From an uncultured Myxococcales bacterium (GTDB lineage: Bacteria > Myxococcota_A > UBA9042), in assembly GCA_937915965.1 (NCBI GenBank), contig CALGHC010000289.1, positions 1 to 20,675 on the forward strand: DNA of 20,675 nt, given 5' to 3'. Positions 15,701-20,675 of the stretch are shown piece after piece. The notes under the pieces were generated by a model that searched no databases, was not told the DNA's origin, and saw only the letters and a program-made list of their open reading frames with translations. A program made the position numbers and the translations under genes. Position 1 is the first letter of the stretch, and each line of letters opens with the position of its first letter.

Positions 15701-17038
15701 GTCGTCGCAGGTGGCACCGTCGAGCGCGACGCTGTCATGGACACAGCCCTCATCGGACACGCACGAGTCCACGGTGCAAGCGTTGAGGTCGTCGCAGTCG
15801 AGGGCTACGCCCCCGCAAGCCCCATCGAAGCAGACGTCGCCCTGCGTGCAGCCGTTGCCGTCGTCGCACGCGACCTCGCTTCCGTTGGCGATCGCGATGC
15901 TCGCGCATTCGCCGACAGCTGGGTCGCAGGCGTCTGTCGTACACGCGTTGCCGTCGTCGCACACCGCCGCCTGGCCCTGGCAGATCCCTTCGGCGCAGGT
16001 GTCGTCGCTGGTGCACGCGTTGCTGTCGTCGCAAGCGGCCGTGTTGACCGCGTGGGTGCAAGCGCCGGAAGCATCGCACGCGTCCGTCGTGCAGGTGTCG
16101 CCGTCGTCGCAATCGGCCGCCGAACCCTGGCAGGTGCCGTCGGCGCAAGTGTCGCCGCTGGTGCATGCGTTGCCGTCGTCGCAAGCGCCATCGGCCGGCG
16201 CGAACACGCAGGACTTGCCTCCGGCGTCACACGTGTCCGTGGTGCAAGGGTTGGCGTCGTCACAGTCGATGTTGGCGAGGCATTTGCACACCAGCACGCC
16301 GGGCTGGCAGACCGCGTCCTTGCAGACGTCGTCCGCCGTGCACGAGCTGCCGTCCTCGCAGGCAGCGCCGTCTTCCAGGCTGACGACTACGCACTCGCCG
16401 GCCTGGCAGATCGCCTTCACGCACGCCCCCACTTCGGGCTGGGCGTCGCAGTCGATGTCGCTCTCGCACACCGGCTCGCCAGCGTCGCCAGCGTCGGCGG
16501 CGTCTCCGGGCACCTGCGCGTCTTCCGGGTCGACCGCGTCGCCGGCGTCCCCGTCATCCGGTCCTGCATCGTCTGAGCCGGTATCGTCGGGGCTTGCATC
16601 GTCTGGGCCGGTATCGTCTTGGCCTGCATCAGCGGAGCCCGTATCGCCGGGGCCTGCATCGCTCGGGCCCGCATCGCTCTGGCCTGCATCGTCTGAGCCG
16701 GTATCGTCTGGGCCTGCATCGGCGGAGGCCGTATCGCCGGGGCCTGCATCGCCGGGGCCTGCATCGCTCGGGCCTGCATCGTCGGGGCCCGCATCGTCTG
16801 AGCCGGTATCGTCGTGGCCCGTGTCGGTCGTGCCGCCATCCTCCGGGTCCACGTCCACTGCGCTGTCGGGCGTCGTGCCGGCTCCTGTGTCCGCGTCCGC
16901 CGCGGTCGCGTCGTCAGTCGTGGCCGAGTCCGCAGCGGCTCCCGGCCCGATCACCGCGTCGTCATCGCCGCACGCCGCGGCGAAGAGGAGAGTCGCAGCG
17001 ACCGCCAAGCACATTCCATCGCGATGCAGGTGTCTCAT
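12734..17038 (-). CDS. giant Cys-rich lipoprotein with alternating CDDG repeats and two C-terminal beta-sandwich domains
   Basis: A 1434-aa exported lipoprotein of unknown role. The signal peptide ends in lipobox FAAAC (C23). Residues about 24-190 are an acidic stalk built largely of pentapeptides such as DAGPD and DTGSD. Residues 191-1004 carry about 29 Cys repeats that strictly alternate between type A (C-x5-C-x5-C-x4-C) and type B (C-x5-C-x4-C-x5/6-C, like Dictyostelium CTDC repeats). Residues 1005-1182 and 1242-1434 are two related MAM/jelly-roll-like domains, each ending GWFVD(N/D). Between them (about 1187-1241) lie CGDGVDNDGNGKIDCED-type putative calcium-binding loops. The start is ATG at 17038, with AGGAG five bases upstream; the open frame continues to 17140 without a better site. 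It is probably anchored to the outer membrane with the C-terminal domains exposed. It is first gene of the minus-strand block. Confidence 0.82.
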   Translation of the reverse strand: MRHLHRDGMCLAVAATLLFAAACGDDDAVIGPGAAADSATTDDATAADADTGAGTTPDSAVDVDPEDGGTTDTGHDDTGSDDAGPDDAGPSDAGPGDAGPGDTASADAGPDDTGSDDAGQSDAGPSDAGPGDTGSADAGQDDTGPDDASPDDTGSDDAGPDDGDAGDAVDPEDAQVPGDAADAGDAGEPVCESDIDCDAQPEVGACVKAICQAGECVVVSLEDGAACEDGSSCTADDVCKDAVCQPGVLVCKCLANIDCDDANPCTTDTCDAGGKSCVFAPADGACDDGNACTSGDTCADGTCQGSAADCDDGDTCTTDACDASGACTHAVNTAACDDSNACTSDDTCAEGICQGQAAVCDDGNACTTDACDPAVGECASIAIANGSEVACDDGNGCTQGDVCFDGACGGVALDCDDLNACTVDSCVSDEGCVHDSVALDGATCDDGNGCNEETVCKAGACSGGKAKDCSDGDVCTGDTCDPVDGACGHPLNTAPCDDGDACTPADACADGACVPGAAQNCDDANVCTDDACDPQTGLCSHKAPISKQATPCDDGDVCTVTDLCGEGKCAPGAALDCDDGDVCTDDTCDAADGCGHPFNSAPCSDAQQCLLGTCADGSCVPGVESGCDDGNPCTTDTCKGNVGCDHAAVADGVICKDGTKCVTDSLCGQGKCADGTKTDCVDDDVCTNDGCDPDLGCFWKANTVPCDDGDACTEKEACKNGKCLDGQPIDLTVACNDKNPCTDDACDSLLGCTHAANAAECDDGDPCNVGEACKDSACAGGTLKDCDDNSPCSADSCDAQTGECLHLVPDVDGLISCDDGNACTVGDLCGGLDCQPGPAKDCDDKDDCTKDACDNKTGDCSSVAYADSDLHACDDGDLCSKEDVCMSGVCVAKPGSEVDCDDGNVCTDDACNPKTGQCGTADNSVPCDNGDLCTYGDTCKAGACETGASQLCDDGSTCTKDTCDAQTGKCEFGNVADGTACDDGLDCTAGDVCKTGKCVAPKVSCQLYSELFDCDAGAVGWTLDKPSGKNVIWNVDKLPALPDQDKYGCTLNFNDDVDYCDSKGGQPPCQNPTGTATSPVIDGTKAFGSTLRLRFDTFYQVDSYGDIPVIRVLNAQTGVVLHQFYMQKSSQNQNTWRHLQVQIGKALGVQFRLVLGLQTATGWQGNHGKGWFVDNIVIDMQPVAEVCGDGVDNDGNGKIDCEDPACIAGGGCVEDCDNGLDDDFDDAVDCDDSDCDASTACMEPFLAADMACGEGGWKYSEGANNVAWAIDATPAAVKPYTGECTLNYNNGKNYCGVASCNGLYSWSAGTATMEAPIDATGYSKLIVSYWSYLATSGSNNDDLGWLQLSTDNFKGCCGPTNQCSNESPNNCNTDGTQSFQVPKDQLNAWRAIELDGSKFAGKSFQLRFRFNSVTAWNNSTAGWFVDDLRLYGVE
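14027..16468 (-). repeat. coding array of 29 alternating Cys-rich modules
   Basis: Within the giant lipoprotein (residues 191-1004), each A+B pair is roughly 50-58 residues (150-175 bp). Fifteen A and fourteen B modules alternate without a break. One A module (CSDAQQCLLGTC) is a residue short between its second and third Cys. DNA repeats are degenerate, so the array is old rather than recently expanded. Confidence 0.85.
16544..16813 (-). repeat. 15-bp / pentapeptide repeat encoding the lipoprotein stalk
   Basis: Residues about 76-165 are near-continuous five-residue units of form D-(A/T)-G-(P/S/Q)-x. On the plus strand these appear as GGGCCTGCATCGYCG-like 15-bp units. Pro and Asp content implies an extended, negatively charged spacer between the lipid anchor and the Cys-rich region. 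Copy number is likely variable between strains. Confidence 0.85.
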
Positions 17039-17043
17039 GCTCT

Positions 17044-17048
17044 CTCCT
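17044..17048 (-). promoter_or_regulatory. ribosome binding site of the giant lipoprotein
   Basis: AGGAG on the minus strand lies five bases before ATG at 17038 and supports this start over the upstream in-frame candidates up to 17140. The protein from 17038 begins with a standard lipoprotein signal. Confidence 0.8.
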
Positions 17049-17049
17049 A

Positions 17050-17096
17050 GACGCGTCATAGGCGCTAGTATGTCACAACACGCGTCTTGCGACGCG
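17050..17096. other. palindrome and hairpin upstream of the giant lipoprotein gene
   Basis: GACGCGTC at 17050-17057 is an 8-base perfect palindrome. CGCGTC (17081-17086) and GACGCG (17091-17096) form a 6-bp stem with a TTGC loop and share the same GACGCG half-site. They sit in the 258-bp divergent gap between the giant lipoprotein and the radical SAM gene, where I find no convincing promoter. They could be a dyad operator or chance in GC-rich DNA. Confidence 0.3.
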
Positions 17097-17296
17097 CGCT
17101 CGCCTGCGCCCGGCACCAGCAAGGCCAGGCACCCATACAACCACCAGGGCGACAGGATACGGAGCCCCGCAAGCGATCGCTATGGGAGATATGCGAAGGA
17201 TTGCAAACGACGACCGAACGCGGCCGGCGGGGCGCGACGGTGCTATCCTGACCACGCTGGCTGTGTGGAGATCGCAGCGCGGAACGGAGCGCCGAA

Positions 17297-18475
17297 TTGC
17301 ACCTGCCTGAAACGACAGACCAAACTCAGGAGGAGTCCGCCCCCCCGCGGCGTGCGCGCGTTGCCGCGCGGGTCGGCCCGCACGCCACGGTCATCGACGT
17401 CGACGACGCCATCAGCCTTCGCCTGGACGCGGAGGGCCGTTGGTCGGCCTGGCGCGACGGCTCGGCGCGCTTCCGGCGCGCCGTCGATGGCGCGGTCCTC
17501 GTTCCCCAAGGGGCAGCTTTCGCACCGTGCGACGCCGCGACGGCGGCGGCCGTACACGAGACGGTCGCCGCGACCGCTCGGCGCCTCCTTGACCTCTTGC
17601 CTTCGCTTGCCGCTGAAGAGCTCTCCCTCATCGGCAGCCGGGAAGACCTGCGCGCGCGACTGAGATCCGCCGGGCAGTGGTCCGCCGAGCGCCATCGCGT
17701 CCACGCCGCCGGATTTGCGCAGACCTTCCTCGAGCAGGTGCCGATCCTTCCGCCGCACCGCTACCGGGATCTGGTCATCCAACCTGCTCGCGGCTGTCCG
17801 AACCACCGTTGCACCTTCTGCGCCTTCTACCGGGACGTGCCCTTTGAGGTCGTCGACCTGCCGACCTTCGAGGGCCACCTTGCCGCCGTGCACGCGTGGT
17901 TCGGCCAGGCAGTCACTGAGAGAGATGGCATCTTTCTGGGCTCCGCCTCGGCCCTGTCGATGCCCGACAAGCTGATCTTCGAGCGGCTGGCTCGCGTTGA
18001 CGCAGTCTTTGGTCGGCCTCACCGCGGCCTCGCCGCCTTCTACGACCCCGATCGTGGCGCCGTACGCACCGCCGCGAGCTGGGCAAACCTCGTCGACGCG
18101 GGCGTCGCTGACGTGACGATCGGCTTGGAGACTGCCCTACCAGAGCTCCGCGCGTCGGTGCAAAAGAGCCCCGATCTTGGGCGTGTGCACGATTGCGTCG
18201 TCGCGATGAAGCGGGGGGGCGTGCGCGTCGCCTTGACTGTCCTGCTCGGCCTGGGCGGGGCATCCCAGGCGCCCGCTCATCGAGACGCGACCCTCGCATG
18301 GCTCGGCGAGCTGCCTCTCGAGCGGTCCGATCTTGTCTATCTGTCGCCGCTCGATGGCGCCGGTGAGACCGAGGCCGGCGCGGCGGCCCTCGCGACGTGG
18401 CGGCAAGACCTGCGCGACCGGACCGAGGCACGGGTCGGCAGCTACCGCATCGAGCGATTTGCCTGGCTGGCTTGA
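17297..18475 (+). CDS. radical SAM protein with CX4CX2C cluster motif
   Basis: A 392-aa radical S-adenosylmethionine protein. The [4Fe-4S]-binding cysteines are C167, C172 and C175 in RGCPNHRCTFCAFYRDV, a CX4CX2C spacing rather than the textbook CX3CX2C. The barrel continues with a GIFLGSASALSMP segment, the TIGLETALPELRASVQK segment typical of Elp3/MiaB-like radical SAM enzymes, and VLLGLGG. About 150 residues precede the motif with no recognised domain. The reaction is unknown. The start is TTG at 17297, with GGAG seven bases upstream; no ATG occurs in frame until after the cluster motif. It is divergent from the giant lipoprotein and converges with the DMT transporter. Confidence 0.86.
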   Translation: MHLPETTDQTQEESAPPRRARVAARVGPHATVIDVDDAISLRLDAEGRWSAWRDGSARFRRAVDGAVLVPQGAAFAPCDAATAAAVHETVAATARRLLDLLPSLAAEELSLIGSREDLRARLRSAGQWSAERHRVHAAGFAQTFLEQVPILPPHRYRDLVIQPARGCPNHRCTFCAFYRDVPFEVVDLPTFEGHLAAVHAWFGQAVTERDGIFLGSASALSMPDKLIFERLARVDAVFGRPHRGLAAFYDPDRGAVRTAASWANLVDAGVADVTIGLETALPELRASVQKSPDLGRVHDCVVAMKRGGVRVALTVLLGLGGASQAPAHRDATLAWLGELPLERSDLVYLSPLDGAGETEAGAAALATWRQDLRDRTEARVGSYRIERFAWLA

Positions 18476-18525
18476 ACCTGTCGGCACGGTTGATCGCGGC
18501 ACGGCGATTGCGTTCAACGCAGCAC

Positions 18526-18543
18526 AGCGACTAGAGCGACTAG
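18526..18543. repeat. 9-bp direct duplication between convergent genes
   Basis: AGCGACTAG occurs twice head to tail, followed by a partial AACGAC. The second copy supplies the stop codon (TAG on the minus strand, 18540-18542) of the DMT transporter, and the first copy supplies a spare stop in the same frame. Confidence 0.8.
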
Positions 18544-19514
18544 AACGACACCAGCACGGCGCCGGCGAACCCGATCGCGACGGCCAGCACCCGCCGGACG
18601 GTCAATCTCTCCTTGAGGAAGACGGTCGCCAAGACCAGCACAAAGAAGATGCTGGTCTGGTTGAGCACGCTGGCGATCCCCGCCTGGGTGTACTTGAAGC
18701 CGAGGATCCACACGATCATCGCGCAGTAGCCGCCCATCACGCTCCCTGGCAGCATGACCCACCAGTGGCGACCCGGTCGAAAGCATGCCGCGACGCCGCG
18801 GCGCTGGCTCGGCAGCATCCCGACTCCGACGAGGACCGGTACCGCCCCGCCGAGTCGCAGTGCGGCCGCCCACCAGGCATCGGCGGTCTCGAGTACCGGC
18901 TTGGCGATGACGATGCCGGCCGCCATGAACGCCATCGCCGCGATGCCGAGACCGACCCCCTCGATCCGCTGGCGCCGCGCCTCTCCCGAGAGGCGGCTTT
19001 GCGGCTCCCAGGTGCCAATGACGATGGCGACCCCGACGAGCACCATCGCGGCGACCAGGGCCGGCCCGACTGGTTCGCCGAGGTAGAGCCAGGCGCATGC
19101 GATGACCAGCGGGCTGTACAGACAGTCGACGATCGCAGATCCGCTCGCGCCGAGCCGGTTGAGGCTGGCGAAGAAGAGCGAATCGGCCAAAGCGATGCCT
19201 ATCGCCCCACTGGCGAGCAGGATCAGCCAATCGGAGACGCTGGATCCGGCCGGCGCGAAATCGACGCCAATCAGCGCCATCGTCAGCACCATGAGGGTGA
19301 ATCCAACACAGTTCTTGAAGAGGTTGAGGGCCACGGGCGTGACGTGGTCGCCGCTGGCTCGAAAGAGCACAATGGCCACCGCCCACAGGAGGGCGCTTGC
19401 CACCGAATAGAACTTGCCGCGGTCCAGACCGAGCCCCGCGAGCGGCGCGAAAGACAGGTCGCCGTTACCGACGACGGCGGTGAGTCCCGCCGCGTGCAAC
19501 CACAGACCAGACAT
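18540..19514 (-). CDS. EamA/DMT-family membrane transporter
   Basis: A 324-aa inner-membrane protein of the drug/metabolite transporter superfamily with two EamA repeats (about 34-165 and 188-323) and around ten hydrophobic helices. The first repeat has the usual ALLWAVAIVLFR start and ASGAIGIALADSLFFASLNRLGAS middle, the second ends SVLNQTSIFFVLVLATVFLKERLT, the characteristic E-R-x(T) near the last helix. The substrate is unknown; relatives export amino acids, nucleotides or other small metabolites. The start is ATG at 19514 with AGGAG eight bases upstream. The open frame reaches 19781, but the extra part is Arg/Pro-rich and unlike a membrane protein. It lies 116 bp downstream of the unrecognised gene on the same strand. 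Confidence 0.88.
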   Translation of the reverse strand: MSGLWLHAAGLTAVVGNGDLSFAPLAGLGLDRGKFYSVASALLWAVAIVLFRASGDHVTPVALNLFKNCVGFTLMVLTMALIGVDFAPAGSSVSDWLILLASGAIGIALADSLFFASLNRLGASGSAIVDCLYSPLVIACAWLYLGEPVGPALVAAMVLVGVAIVIGTWEPQSRLSGEARRQRIEGVGLGIAAMAFMAAGIVIAKPVLETADAWWAAALRLGGAVPVLVGVGMLPSQRRGVAACFRPGRHWWVMLPGSVMGGYCAMIVWILGFKYTQAGIASVLNQTSIFFVLVLATVFLKERLTVRRVLAVAIGFAGAVLVSF

Positions 19515-19630
19515 TGGCGGAGCTCCTGCGCACCGGCTCGCTGCCGGGCGAGGGCGGACGTGTAGCCGGTCTGGATGCCTTTCGGCAAGCGAGGCGCGGA
19601 TGGTCGCAGCGGAACTCGTTCGCGTCGTGG

Positions 19631-20675
19631 CTATCGGACCACGGTGCCGGCGGCGCTGGCTGCGGCGCTCGCTCGGGCCGCCTCCGCAGCCCGGTCGCCG
19701 AGGATCAGACGGCGGATATCTGACGGCGACTCGTGCGCCTCGACGACCGCGAGACCCTCTTTTCGTTGCGCCGCCTCGCACAGCTCGCGCCAGACGTTGT
19801 CGCCCTTCTCGCCGGCTCTCCGGGCGGCTGCTGCGAGTCGCGCAATGCGCGCGTCGTCAAACGCGAGGCGGAGGCCGTCTGGCAACACGTAGTGCAAGAA
19901 CCCGAGGAGCCGCGCGACCGCCGCTTGCGCCTCCGTCGCGTCGACGGCATCGAGACGCAGCGCGCCCAGACCGTCGAGCTCAAGCTCCACCTGGCGGTCC
20001 GCGGCGACCGCCAGACGCAGGACCACTCGCGGTGCGACCAGCGCGTCGCCGAAGTACGGGGTCCGCACCCCGAGATCGAGGCCCACCTCGCCCAGGGGCA
20101 GTGGCGCGTCCGGGGCGTCTGTGATCAGGCCCGCGCGCCGCCGGTAGCCGACAAAAGCGGGCACCTCGCGCGCCTCGAGCGGCCGGCAGTAGAGGTCGAC
20201 CAGGTGCGCGACCAGCGGCCCGGCAAGGGTAGGGTCGGCGCCAACGTGCAAAGTGAGAAAGCGGCGCAGGATGGCCGCGGTCAGGCGGCGATGGGGGCGG
20301 TCGACGCTGAGGTTCCAACCAGGCCCATCCCGAACGCACAGCGCCGCGAGGCGGGCGGCGATGTGGTCGAACCAAGCCTCACGAAATGACGCCCAGTTTG
20401 CCTCGCGTCGTATCGCTGGCCACCCGCGCAGGGCAGACGCGAGGGCCTGTGCGTCGCCCGCGTCGGCCGGCTGTTGCAGCACGGCGGCGAGCGACGGCTC
20501 GAGGTCGGGCTGTCCCGTCAGAGCCGTGCGCAAGGCGGCGCTGGCGTCCCGTGCTGCCGCCCCGTCGCCGCCACGCAGCGCCTGCAGCACCCGAAAGGCC
20601 GCTGCCGCCTCGGCGAGACCGTGCCAGCCGAGCTGCTCACCGACGAGGCGCTCAAGTAGCAGATCGTCGATTGGC
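19631..20675 (-). CDS. hypothetical protein, 5' end outside the window
   Basis: The visible 347 codons are the C-terminal part of a protein I do not recognise. The frame stays open to the right edge (last readable residues IDDLLLERLVGEQL), so the GTG at 20590 is not necessarily the start. The protein is rich in Ala, Leu and Arg and looks soluble, mostly helical in its first half, with a beta-rich stretch (GEVGLDLGVRTPYFGDALVAPRVVLRLAVA) in the middle and an Ala-rich tail. There is no signal peptide in the visible part, no Cys cluster and no catalytic motif that I can name. It lies upstream of the DMT transporter on the same strand. Coding status rests on the long frame and codon-position GC pattern. 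Confidence 0.65.
   Translation of the reverse strand, partial: PIDDLLLERLVGEQLGWHGLAEAAAAFRVLQALRGGDGAAARDASAALRTALTGQPDLEPSLAAVLQQPADAGDAQALASALRGWPAIRREANWASFREAWFDHIAARLAALCVRDGPGWNLSVDRPHRRLTAAILRRFLTLHVGADPTLAGPLVAHLVDLYCRPLEAREVPAFVGYRRRAGLITDAPDAPLPLGEVGLDLGVRTPYFGDALVAPRVVLRLAVAADRQVELELDGLGALRLDAVDATEAQAAVARLLGFLHYVLPDGLRLAFDDARIARLAAAARRAGEKGDNVWRELCEAAQRKEGLAVVEAHESPSDIRRLILGDRAAEAARASAAASAAGTVVR

Noticed and set aside
17201..17249. TTGCAA and TATCCT as a promoter for the radical SAM gene
   Set aside because: The two boxes are 37 bases apart, far from the 16-18 expected, so they do not form one promoter.
14472..17663. 1063-codon open frame on the plus strand opposite the giant lipoprotein
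   Set aside because: It is the antisense of the Cys-module array. The Ser/Gln/Pro-rich product has matching periodicity, no ribosome site and no recognisable domain, while the minus strand has a signal peptide and conserved Cys spacing.
19515..19781. N-terminal extension of the DMT transporter
   Set aside because: Arg/Pro-rich and non-hydrophobic, overlapping the 3' end of the upstream gene. AGGAG before ATG at 19514 supports the shorter form.

Overview
The window is high-GC bacterial DNA with densely packed genes. It looks like a Myxococcota-type organism (Myxococcia, Polyangia or Bradymonadia-like lineages). The pointers are two very Cys-rich secreted proteins, one built from Myxococcus-type disulfide repeats (CGDG...E.CDDGN) and one from CDDGN.CT.D.C repeats, and two lipoproteins with long Asp/Gly/Ala/Pro/Ser-rich stalks behind the lipidated Cys. 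This placement is inferred from protein architecture only; no rRNA or tRNA gene is seen.

Layout, left to right. A beta-keto acid cleavage enzyme (BKACE/DUF849) on + (5-886) converges with a glycogen-synthesis pair on - (glgC 3853-2453, then glgA 2380-875). A 415-bp divergent region (3854-4268) carries a sigma70-like glgC promoter candidate and six or seven 22-bp tandem repeats. It is followed by a Cu/Zn superoxide dismutase lipoprotein, sodC, on + (4269-4895). A co-directional - strand block then runs from 17038 down to 4947: a 1434-aa Cys-rich lipoprotein, a 1144-aa multidomain lipoprotein glycosidase, a 611-aa secreted protein with a tail-fibre-like head and six disulfide repeats, a class I/II aminotransferase and an alpha/beta hydrolase. 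A TTG-started radical SAM protein (+, 17297-18475) is divergent from that block and converges with an EamA/DMT transporter (-, 19514-18540). The right edge holds the 3' part of an unrecognised gene (-).

How the genes fit together. GlgC makes ADP-glucose and GlgA polymerises it, so they form a functional pair, although GlgA has Met where the E. coli enzyme has the substrate-binding Lys15. The three consecutive secreted genes (17038 to 7187) encode only exported, modular, mostly Cys-rich products and may form a cell-surface or extracellular glycan-acting set. That grouping is inferred from adjacency and export signals. The aminotransferase and hydrolase behind them look metabolic.

A recurring theme is short tandem repetition. 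Several gene gaps carry their own unrelated array (22 bp, 15 bp, 19+6 bp, 15 bp, 9 bp), and in-frame repeats occur in the sodC leader (9 bp) and the lipoprotein stalk (15 bp). The 22-bp array between glgC and sodC is the best candidate for a regulatory or otherwise undescribed element. No CRISPR array, insertion sequence or prophage is seen.
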